Shown here: piece by piece, positions 1 through 5,917 of the stretch | Numbering within the stretch: position 1 is the stretch's first letter | Layout: each line of letters begins with the position of its first letter | Source: Maribacter sp. | Lineage (GTDB): Bacteria > Bacteroidota > Bacteroidia > Flavobacteriales > Flavobacteriaceae | Direction: 5' to 3' | NCBI GenBank assembly: GCA_013001935.1 | Contig: JABDKZ010000187.1 | Coordinates: forward strand, 1 to 6,216 | Length of the DNA stretch: 6,216 bases | Position numbers and translations under genes: made by a program | The notes under the pieces: model-generated | Database searches by the model: none | What the model saw: only the letters and a program-made list of their open reading frames with translations | Told to the model about the DNA's origin: nothing

Positions 1-158
1 TTGCGAAATTACCATTTTCTTTTGAAATGAGCCAAAACTATTTTGTTTACAAGCCAATATATTTGCTGCTGAATTACATCTGACCATTAAGAAACAACTA
101 TTTTCCATCAGATGAAATAATAAAAAGTGAAAAGGCTGTAAATCAAGTCCTAAAAGGC
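1..158. other. Left-edge region with no supportable gene
   Basis: This stretch lies beyond the stop codon of the CNNM/CBS gene and is AT-rich. Two short open frames touch the window edge. One is on the plus strand, ending at a TGA at 81-83 with 26 codons before it. The other is on the minus strand from an ATG at 106-108, 36 codons open to base 1. Neither gives a peptide I recognise. A weak imperfect hairpin (145-160, with an unpaired T at 148) sits directly behind the minus-strand stop codon but is not followed by a proper T-run, so it is at best a poor terminator. A TATATTTG at 58-65 resembles a Bacteroidota -7 element, but no TTTG lies about 19 nt upstream and no gene follows. Confidence 0.5.
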
Positions 159-1448
159 TTAGTCATTATCGAAAACCTGGAGACCCACCAAATCAATCTT
201 GGTGTTTGAGACTTCTAAAATCGTGAACACAAAATTATCGATTTTAATCTCGGAATCTTGCTCTGGTATTTCGCCCGTCTCATTAACAATAAGGCCTCCC
301 AAAGTTTCGTACTCATCATTTTCCGGAAGCTCTAGTTTGTAGTTTTCATTGACATAATCAACCTCAAGCCGCGCAGAAAATCTATAGTTATTTTCATCAA
401 GCTGCTCTTCCAATAAATCTGTGGAATCGTGTTCATCCTCTATTTCCCCGAAAAGTTCTTCAACGATATCCTCTACGGTCATAATACCGGAAGTTCCACC
501 ATATTCATCCAGAACCACCGCAATACTTTTTCGTTTCTTAGTCAAGACATTCAGTATATCTTGAATGAGCATTGTTTCGGGCACAAATTCAACAGGTCTA
601 AGTATACTTTTTATGGTTTTTGGTTTTTTAAACAGCTCATACGAATGTACGTATCCGATAATATTATCAATCGTATCTTTATATATCAAGATTTTGGAAT
701 ATCCGGTTTCAGTAAATAACTTGGCAAGATTCTTTGGATATTCATGCAGTTCAACTGCTGTGATCTCGGTTCTGGGCACCATCACCTCACGCGCCTTAAC
801 TGCAGAGAATTCAAGGGCATTTTGAAAAATCTGTATTTCGGAATCAACCACATCTTCCTCTTCTACCGTTTCCAATTGCTCGGTAATATAATTGCCCAAT
901 TCTACTTTACTGAACGCAAGCTGGGTCTCGTCTCCATCGGTCTTAAAAAATGTCTTAAGAATAAAATCGGATACCTTTATTATAAACTCCGAAATGATCG
1001 AGAACAACATATAAAAGAAATAGGCAGGAACAGCAAGGATCTTTAATAAACTATTGGCATAGATTTGAAACAAAACCTTTGGCAAGAATTCTGCCGTAAT
1101 CAAAATAATCAAGGTTGATATTATCGTTTGGGTCAACAAACTAAAATCGGTCAACATCAATTCTACAAAACCATTATTTACGGGGAGCATCCCAACAAAC
1201 CAATTCATCAACAATTCGCCCATAAATAGACCATAGACCACCAGGGCAAGATTATTGCCAATTAGCATGGTCGCAATAAATTTTGATGGTCTTTTGGTTA
1301 TGCGGGATAATATTTTGGCCAAAAAATCATCTTGCTTTTTTTCAATTTCAATATGGATTTTATTTGCCGATATGAAGGCGATCTCCATGCCTGAAAAGAA
1401 AGCTGAAAATGCTAAGGCCAATACTATAATGATAATCGATGTATCCAC
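159..1448 (-). CDS. CNNM (DUF21)/CBS/CorC-type membrane transporter, hemolysin (TlyC) family
   Basis: This 429-residue inner-membrane protein has the full CorC/CNNM architecture. A DUF21 transmembrane domain spans about residues 1-190 with four hydrophobic segments (about 3-23, 57-80, 104-130, 135-165). It carries the family signatures SGMEIAF (19-25), IGNN (63-66) and AEFLPK (119-124), whose Ser/Asn/Glu residues line the Mg2+ site in characterised CorC/CNNM proteins. A CBS pair follows (about 220-275 and 285-335), with REVMVPRTEI at 220-229 and DEYGGTSGIMTVEDIVEELF at 314-333. A C-terminal CorC_HlyC domain covers about 350-427. The family is linked to Mg2+ or Co2+ efflux; the 'hemolysin' name is historical. 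Translation appears to start at GTG, 2 nt after the upstream gene's TAA: an in-frame TAA lies five codons upstream, and the next ATG (Met21) would delete most of the first helix. The gliding protein GldE shares this architecture, but the neighbours here are Lpt-type genes, so I do not call it GldE. Substrate is unproven. Confidence 0.93.
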   Translation of the reverse strand: MDTSIIIIVLALAFSAFFSGMEIAFISANKIHIEIEKKQDDFLAKILSRITKRPSKFIATMLIGNNLALVVYGLFMGELLMNWFVGMLPVNNGFVELMLTDFSLLTQTIISTLIILITAEFLPKVLFQIYANSLLKILAVPAYFFYMLFSIISEFIIKVSDFILKTFFKTDGDETQLAFSKVELGNYITEQLETVEEEDVVDSEIQIFQNALEFSAVKAREVMVPRTEITAVELHEYPKNLAKLFTETGYSKILIYKDTIDNIIGYVHSYELFKKPKTIKSILRPVEFVPETMLIQDILNVLTKKRKSIAVVLDEYGGTSGIMTVEDIVEELFGEIEDEHDSTDLLEEQLDENNYRFSARLEVDYVNENYKLELPENDEYETLGGLIVNETGEIPEQDSEIKIDNFVFTILEVSNTKIDLVGLQVFDND

Positions 1449-1450
1449 TT

Positions 1451-1654
1451 TTATTGTTCGTTATCCTTTTTTCTTTGCTCGAACTTTTTTCTATAGTTTC
1501 TTCTAAAGACGAACATCCCAATTGAAACAACAGCAAAGAACATAAACAAGTAGGTACTTTGACGATCTATATTCCAATCTGTATATATTCTGTAAAGCGA
1601 GAAAAAAGCAACTGCCAAATAAAGATACTCGGTATATCTTAAAATCTTAATCAT
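1451..1654 (-). CDS. Small two-helix membrane protein of unknown function
   Basis: This 67-residue protein has two predicted transmembrane helices, about residues 8-24 and 34-50, joined by a short polar turn (TDWNIDRQ). The C-terminal tail is strongly basic (RRNYRKKFEQRKK). By the positive-inside rule both ends should face the cytoplasm. There is no signal-peptide cleavage site and no motif I recognise. Its ATG overlaps the end of lptC by 8 nt in another frame, and its TAA lies 2 nt before the GTG of the CNNM transporter gene. It is therefore very probably translated from the same message and coupled to both. It could be a small partner of the CNNM transporter or of the Lpt machinery; nothing in the sequence decides between these. 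The tight packing and clean hydrophobic pattern argue that it is a real gene. Confidence 0.85.
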   Translation of the reverse strand: MIKILRYTEYLYLAVAFFSLYRIYTDWNIDRQSTYLFMFFAVVSIGMFVFRRNYRKKFEQRKKDNEQ

Positions 1655-2255
1655 TTATATCTTCTTTAATGGTCATGAGACCAAAGGTTTTATGTGCATT
1701 CAAATAACTGAAATCCTTGTTAAAATCCATTCCCTCGCCATCCATTATGGTACCTTCCTCTGGGTTGGTGTATTTAAATTTGTTTTGGGTAAAAACCCAT
1801 TCATTGGTTTGATCATAGAATAACTGAGGCGCTTCCAACATTTTACCATCATGGGTTTCTATAACCACATTGCCTCTTAAATCTATTACATTCGTTGCTG
1901 AATACCTAATACCGTAATCCGCTTTGATTACATTCTTATTGTTTTTCTCATCATAAATATCAACTTCGAGCCCTTTGGGAAAAGTACGATATGGAAATTC
2001 AAGATTATCGAAATCTTCGGTAATCGGTCCCGATAAGACTGAAATAACCCTAGTAGTATCAATATCCTCGTTATTCATTGCTTCTACGGTCTCAGTATAG
2101 GTCAAGGAGAAGTTTTGGGCAACACCTTGCGGAAAAACATTGGGTAATGCCTCATCGCCAACCCTTTTATAAGTATCTGCACAAGAAAAAAAAAGCATTG
2201 ACGTGGAAAAAACCAGGGCAATGCTTTTTAGAATATATCTAAAGGGTTGTATCAT
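1647..2255 (-). CDS. lptC: LPS export ABC transporter periplasmic protein LptC (lipoprotein form)
   Basis: This 202-residue LptC-family protein should take LPS from the inner-membrane LptBFG complex and pass it to the periplasmic LptA bridge. A hydrophobic N-terminal segment (about 7-24) ends in LFFSC, so Cys25 is a probable lipidation site. E. coli LptC instead uses a plain transmembrane anchor. The mature part is rich in beta-strand. The family signature appears at about 112-175: YGIRYS, then LRGNVVIETHDGK, the LFYD strand and a TNPEEGTIMDGEG loop, matching the stacked strands of the LptA/LptC/LptD beta-jellyroll fold. Its ATG begins 1 nt after the TAG of the TPR gene (TAGAATG), and its 3' end overlaps the next gene by 8 nt. 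Loss of LptC is expected to be lethal or severely damaging in LPS-producing bacteria. The lipoprotein call rests on the Cys context, which lacks a classical Leu at -3. Confidence 0.9.
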   Translation of the reverse strand: MIQPFRYILKSIALVFSTSMLFFSCADTYKRVGDEALPNVFPQGVAQNFSLTYTETVEAMNNEDIDTTRVISVLSGPITEDFDNLEFPYRTFPKGLEVDIYDEKNNKNVIKADYGIRYSATNVIDLRGNVVIETHDGKMLEAPQLFYDQTNEWVFTQNKFKYTNPEEGTIMDGEGMDFNKDFSYLNAHKTFGLMTIKEDIND

Positions 2256-2256
2256 T

Positions 2257-3627
2257 CTATAAATTGGGAACCTTTACGCTTCCGCCGACCCAGCATTTGA
2301 ATGCTACTGTTTTACCAGCCATTCCTGAGTTGAAGATATCGGTTTTCGAAGGCGCTTTTGCCGAATAACTGGCAGCAGATTGATTGGCCCTACCACTTAA
2401 TGATGGATCAACCCTTCCTGCTTTTCTTGCCATTTCAGCTGCTCTCCAATAAATAGCTCTTTTCTCAAAAGGAGTCTCACCACACTGGTTGGCACTCGTT
2501 GCATATAAATTGGCTATCAATAAATAGGCTTTCCCGTTCGATGGGTTCGCATTGATTGCTTTTTGAGCATAGCTTCTTGCGGTTGACTTACTTCCTCTTC
2601 TATAGATGGTAGCCACTTTGTAGGCTATATCAGATCTTCTTCTGGCATCGGTCTCCAATTCCAGGGCCTTATTAAAATCTGCCACTGCTCCCTTGGTATC
2701 ACCAGCCTTTTGTTTTAGGTTACCTCCATAAACAAAAGCATCAGCTGATGGGTCAAGGGCCATTTGCGCCTCGAACAATTTTCTGAACATTGGGTCGTCA
2801 GTACATTCTTTGTTGAACATTCTACCAACGGCTCTTTTTACCCAATTAATATCACCCTTCTTGGCATCAAAGCTCTTTTGGTATAAAGGCACCAAATTGC
2901 CACAATCTGCCAAATCACCCAACTTGGTATCTATACTACCTGCAATTTTACCAAAAGATGCTGAATTTGTTGTTGACGCTTTCAACTGTTTCTTCTCTTT
3001 GGATGTCAACGTACCCGCTTCTTCTTTAGGAAGTAACTTTGAAATCCTATCAGTCAACTTAATATTCTCCTCTTCAATCTTTTCAGTAACATCATCATAT
3101 ACATCAAAAACTTCCTGCAATTCCTTTTTACCCGCTTTATGCAAATCTACCAAACTTGAAAAATAAAGGTACAAGGCCTTTGGGTTTTTAAAATTTTTGC
3201 GATCTTCTTTAAATCCTTTGCTTAACGTACTATAAATCTCATCATTTGCAATCATCTTATTGTCATACTTCAACAAAACCTGATCGATTAAAACAGAGGA
3301 CATTGATGCTTTCTTTGGGAAATATTTTCTACTATTATCAAATAGTGTCAATAAATCCTGGATGTTAGCATCTTTATCAGCACCTGAAGATTTTTTGATC
3401 TTATCTTTTAAGATTCGTTCCCCATATGCAAAATTGGCCCAGTTCACATCTGGACAGTTGTCATATACCATTTTCCATGGGCTATAAGCAGCCTCATAAT
3501 TCTTGACTTTTGCATGCTCCACGTAAATAGAAAGGTTAGTCATGCACTCTTGATTTTGAGCTTGTGCATTACTTACGCCAATGAACCCTAAGAGCATTAT
3601 AGCTGTGAAGTAAACTTTAGTTTTCAT
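2257..3627 (-). CDS. Secreted TPR-repeat protein, probably periplasmic
   Basis: This 456-residue protein has a Sec signal peptide (KTK, hydrophobic core, probable cleavage after SNAQA, about residue 23). No lipobox Cys is placed for lipidation. The clearest tetratricopeptide units lie at about 293-326 (KQKAGDTKGAVADFNKALEL), 333-362 and 366-407. Degenerate helical repeats fill the N-terminal part, starting near NYEAAYSPWKMVYDNCPD. A charged, coiled-coil-like stretch occupies about 165-220. Six cysteines are present (28, 58, 242, 275, 382, 445), an even number that would allow disulfides in the periplasm; pairing is speculative. The protein ends with CWVGGSVKVPNL after a low-complexity Ser/Ala segment. 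TPR domains bind proteins, so a scaffold role in the envelope is likely but the partner is unknown. It follows the barrel gene after 38 nt and precedes lptC by 1 nt, which suggests work with outer-membrane or LPS assembly. Confidence 0.88.
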   Translation of the reverse strand: MKTKVYFTAIMLLGFIGVSNAQAQNQECMTNLSIYVEHAKVKNYEAAYSPWKMVYDNCPDVNWANFAYGERILKDKIKKSSGADKDANIQDLLTLFDNSRKYFPKKASMSSVLIDQVLLKYDNKMIANDEIYSTLSKGFKEDRKNFKNPKALYLYFSSLVDLHKAGKKELQEVFDVYDDVTEKIEEENIKLTDRISKLLPKEEAGTLTSKEKKQLKASTTNSASFGKIAGSIDTKLGDLADCGNLVPLYQKSFDAKKGDINWVKRAVGRMFNKECTDDPMFRKLFEAQMALDPSADAFVYGGNLKQKAGDTKGAVADFNKALELETDARRRSDIAYKVATIYRRGSKSTARSYAQKAINANPSNGKAYLLIANLYATSANQCGETPFEKRAIYWRAAEMARKAGRVDPSLSGRANQSAASYSAKAPSKTDIFNSGMAGKTVAFKCWVGGSVKVPNL

Positions 3628-3665
3628 ATTATTATGTTTAAAGGGGTTAAAGTACTAAATTTTTC

Positions 3666-4955
3666 TCAATTAATTCTTCGCTTTCGGAACCAAATATCAT
3701 TCAATGACAGACCTAAATTCACTTTAAAGTAATTCTCCTTTATTAAATCTGCCGCTGTAGTACCTCGATTTCCAATTTCAAAACCAAGATTCACATTTGA
3801 AAAACTTCCGCGCATTGGTAAGCCAAGTCCAAAAGTTATGCCAAAGTTGTTAATCTCTTTATTATTTACAACCATTCCTGTTTGATCAAAATGTAATCCT
3901 GCCCTGTAGGTTATCCGTTTATAATAGCCTGAAAACGCAGAATGGTCCGGTATATAAAACCCGCCAAAGGCAAATGAACTACTATCTTCATACACTACGT
4001 TATCCACATCGATAAAATCATTGGAAAACGAGCTAAATCCTTGAAAACTATACTCGGCCCCCAAGAACCATTTTCTATGTTCCCCGAATCCCAACCCGAA
4101 GATAAAAGCAGTTGGTATCTTAAGCTCAGTATTTCTAAGATTAACAGCATCTAAATCAACTTCAATGCTTTCGATAATCTGCCCTGTCGTGGTTGATATG
4201 GAACCTATTTCCTGTTCATTCTTTGATACAAGATTCGCTTGGGTATTCGCTCGTGCAGATGCAAAAAGTTTATATTTCCCTTTAATGGTAGGATTATAGT
4301 TTAACGCATAGTTAAAATCCATTCCATTTATTCTTGAAGATCTATTGTCAAAAGTACCGAGTTGTATGTTTTCTATACTTTGTAACCGCTCATAACTCAA
4401 TTTTCCAAAATTAAAATTGGCAGTTACACCAACACTCAAATTCTTTACGAACTCATAGCCAATCGAAAAATATACTTTGTTTAAGCCACCGTTCCCTTCA
4501 AACACATTAGTCACCAATTCATCATTTTCATTGGTACCCTCAGAAACAAAATTGTAACCCACATAAGAATATGGCATTATCCCAAAACCAATACCAAGAC
4601 CTTTCCTTAGTGCCATTGCTATAGATACATATTTAACATTGGTAACAGAACTTCGCTGTGCTTCCGTATTGCTTTCAAGATTTACCCTATCATGCGATAA
4701 CCCAAAAGTATATGTCGTATTGCCAAAATCCTCACCAAACTGAACTCCCATTTTACTGAGTGCCGCGGGGTTTTTTAAATTTATATGAATACTATCGGCG
4801 AACATGCCTATACCACCCATCATTTGATTTTCTATTGTTCCATTGGATTGTAAATCGCCGATTCCAAAATATGAGTAAGGTGAAACAGATCCATTTTGAG
4901 CATACAAGCCAGTTGTGGCAAAGCACACAATTGCAATAACAATTTTCTTGATCAT
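3666..4955 (-). CDS. Putative outer-membrane beta-barrel protein (FadL/PorV-like)
   Basis: This 429-residue protein starts with a clear signal peptide (MIKK, hydrophobic core, probable cleavage after LYAQ at residue 20). The mature protein begins with SPYSYFGIGDLQ and a Gly-rich MMGGIGMF segment, followed by KNPAALS (61-67). This arrangement of a short N-terminal plug region and an NPA motif is seen in FadL/PorV-type Bacteroidota barrels. The rest shows alternating hydrophobic/polar strands rich in Gly, Tyr, Phe and Asn, for example FGLGFGEHRKWFLGAEYSF and VNLGFEIGNRGT. It ends with a strand and a basic tail (LGLSLNDIWFRKRRIN). It is probably an outer-membrane channel or assembly protein, but the substrate cannot be read from sequence. 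Its ATG directly abuts the coaX stop (TAAATG, no gap), so it is likely translated by coupling to coaX. No TAnnTTTG element lies in the 38 nt after it. Confidence 0.85.
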   Translation of the reverse strand: MIKKIVIAIVCFATTGLYAQNGSVSPYSYFGIGDLQSNGTIENQMMGGIGMFADSIHINLKNPAALSKMGVQFGEDFGNTTYTFGLSHDRVNLESNTEAQRSSVTNVKYVSIAMALRKGLGIGFGIMPYSYVGYNFVSEGTNENDELVTNVFEGNGGLNKVYFSIGYEFVKNLSVGVTANFNFGKLSYERLQSIENIQLGTFDNRSSRINGMDFNYALNYNPTIKGKYKLFASARANTQANLVSKNEQEIGSISTTTGQIIESIEVDLDAVNLRNTELKIPTAFIFGLGFGEHRKWFLGAEYSFQGFSSFSNDFIDVDNVVYEDSSSFAFGGFYIPDHSAFSGYYKRITYRAGLHFDQTGMVVNNKEINNFGITFGLGLPMRGSFSNVNLGFEIGNRGTTAADLIKENYFKVNLGLSLNDIWFRKRRIN

Positions 4956-5684
4956 TTAACGCTTGTTGTAGTCCAGCAAATAATTTAATCCTATCAGTAG
5001 AAATTTGGAATGGGCAAATATGGTATTTTTTAATCGTTTAGACAAAAATTGGGCATCCCCTCCTGTTAAAATAACTGTTAAATCTTCAAATCTAAAAGAA
5101 TATTGCGCTATAATGCCCTCTATCTCCGAACAAATACCATTGACGACACCACTGTGAATGCAGGATTCGGTACTATTGCCAATTAAATCATCCGGATTTT
5201 CAACCGCTAATAAAGGTAGCTTTGATGTATGTTCATTTAAAGCACTATACCGCATCTTTAAGCCAGGGGAAATAGCCCCACCCAAATAGTGCCCTTCGCA
5301 GGTGACCATATCATAAGTTACACATGTACCGGCATCAATAACCAAGGTATTCGTATTAGGTTTATGCGCAAAACCAGCAGTGGCCAGCGCAATGCGATCA
5401 ACACCTAATGTCTCAGGTGAAGCATAAAAGTTTTTAAAAGGTATTTCTGATTCATGGTTTAGCACATGCACACGGCATAAACCTTTTAGTTCGTCTAAAT
5501 CACTTTTAGCCAAACGTATAACCGATGAAACTATGGCCCAGTCTATTTTTGGGAAGTCCTTTAAAATTCCCTTTGCCCTTTTCAATAGATTTTCAACCGC
5601 TATGGTTTCATCAAATAAGAGGTCTCCTTTTTCAAAAACTGCGAGCTTTACAAACGTATTGCCCACGTCAATAATTAGATTCAT
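4956..5684 (-). CDS. coaX: Type III pantothenate kinase CoaX
   Basis: This 242-residue cytoplasmic enzyme phosphorylates pantothenate to 4'-phosphopantothenate with ATP, the first step of CoA synthesis. Type III kinases belong to the ASKHA fold, are not feedback-inhibited by CoA, and usually need a monovalent cation such as K+. All family motifs are present in order. DVGNT at 6-10 is the N-terminal phosphate-binding loop. GVDR at 94-97 includes Asp96, the probable catalytic base. DAGTCVTYD at 117-125 is the second phosphate motif. GGAISPG at 135-141 and the C-terminal LTGGDA at 206-211 complete the set. Length is normal for the family, and the ATG start puts DVGNT at the expected distance from the N-terminus. 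It is the first gene of the six-gene minus-strand run. I could not identify a good TAnnTTTG promoter for it: the best upstream match is the reverse complement of CAAATGAA at 5699-5706, with no partner -33 box. Confidence 0.97.
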   Translation of the reverse strand: MNLIIDVGNTFVKLAVFEKGDLLFDETIAVENLLKRAKGILKDFPKIDWAIVSSVIRLAKSDLDELKGLCRVHVLNHESEIPFKNFYASPETLGVDRIALATAGFAHKPNTNTLVIDAGTCVTYDMVTCEGHYLGGAISPGLKMRYSALNEHTSKLPLLAVENPDDLIGNSTESCIHSGVVNGICSEIEGIIAQYSFRFEDLTVILTGGDAQFLSKRLKNTIFAHSKFLLIGLNYLLDYNKR

Positions 5685-5785
5685 GTCACAAAGATCCGCA
5701 AATGAAAAAAAACAATCACCTTTTTTTTGGATTTTGTTTGTATATCCTAAATTTGAAATTATATTTGCACCCGCCTAAAAGGCAT
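5685..5785. promoter_or_regulatory. Divergent intergenic region between coaX and tRNA-Phe
   Basis: These 101 bp must carry the signals for both the coaX operon (leftward) and tRNA-Phe (rightward). The region contains an A8 tract (5705-5712) and a T8 tract (5721-5728) separated by 8 nt, forming an A/T inverted repeat. This could bend DNA, act as an UP-like element for either promoter, or form a weak hairpin in the coaX leader. The tRNA promoter is annotated separately. No Shine-Dalgarno sequence is visible before the coaX ATG, as is common in this phylum. Confidence 0.6.
5737..5767 (+). promoter_or_regulatory. Bacteroidota-type promoter for tRNA-Phe
   Basis: A TTTG at 5737-5740 (-33 element) is followed after exactly 19 nt by TATATTTG at 5760-5767, a full match to the TAnnTTTG -7 element known for Flavobacterium and Bacteroides sigma factors. 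Transcription should begin a few bases downstream, near 5771-5774, leaving a 5' leader of roughly 12-15 nt before the mature tRNA at 5786. The position and strand fit the tRNA gene. The T8 tract ends 8 nt upstream of the -33 element. Confidence 0.8.
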
Positions 5786-5858
5786 GGTGCCTTAGCTCAG
5801 TTGGTAGAGCAATGGACTGAAAATCCATGTGTCCCTGGTTCGATTCCTGGAGGCACCA
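5786..5858 (+). tRNA. tRNA-Phe (anticodon GAA)
   Basis: A complete 73-nt cloverleaf is visible. The acceptor stem pairs GGTGCCT (5786-5792) with AGGCACC (5851-5857), with discriminator A at 5858. The D arm is GCTC/GAGC (5795-5798 and 5807-5810) with the loop AGTTGGTA. The anticodon stem is ATGGA/TCCAT, with the loop CTGAAAA giving anticodon GAA at 5819-5821. The variable loop is 5 nt. The T arm is CCTGG/CCTGG around TTCGATT, whose central pair is a T-T mismatch (5836 with 5848). The genome does not encode CCA: the bases after the discriminator are CAA, so the CCA-adding enzyme must supply the end. There is no intron. It reads UUC and UUU codons. Confidence 0.97.
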
Positions 5859-5893
5859 CAAAAAATCCTTATTGTTTGATAAGGATTTTTTGT
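5858..5893. terminator. Bidirectional intrinsic terminator between tRNA-Phe and the GH32 gene
   Basis: A perfect inverted repeat pairs 5858-5872 with 5879-5893 (15 bp, core AAATCCTTAT/ATAAGGATTT) around a 6-nt loop TGTTTG. Six T's follow the core stem on the plus strand (5886-5891), and six A's precede it (5860-5865), which become six U's on the minus-strand transcript. The hairpin can therefore stop both the tRNA transcript and the converging GH32 transcript, whose stop codon is 25 nt away. The stem begins at the tRNA discriminator base, so almost no 3' trailer separates the tRNA from it. Confidence 0.88.
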
Positions 5894-5917
5894 TTTATAC
5901 AATTTCATGCCAATATC

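Noticed and set aside
58..65. TATATTTG as a plus-strand promoter
   Set aside because: The nearest TTTG (42-45) is only 12 nt upstream instead of about 19, and no plus-strand gene follows.
130..159. 8-bp direct repeat AAAAGGCT (130-137 and 152-159)
   Set aside because: It is short, AT-rich and lacks any flanking mobile-element feature; chance is sufficient.
429..1046. Overlapping plus-strand open frames opposite the CNNM/CBS gene
   Set aside because: They are antisense to a gene with full domain matches, have no recognisable motif and no plausible promoter.
159..1448. Assignment as gliding motility protein GldE
   Set aside because: GldE has the same domain order, but its usual gldD/ssb neighbours are absent. 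The context is lptC, so the general CNNM/CBS name is safer.
2810..3166. Plus-strand open frame of 118 codons opposite the TPR gene
   Set aside because: It is a shadow of a well-supported gene on the other strand; its composition reflects the antisense of Lys/Glu-rich helices.
5533..5778. Plus-strand open frame of 81 codons opposite the start of coaX
   Set aside because: It is antisense to the conserved DVGNT-containing N-terminus of CoaX and runs through the promoter region.
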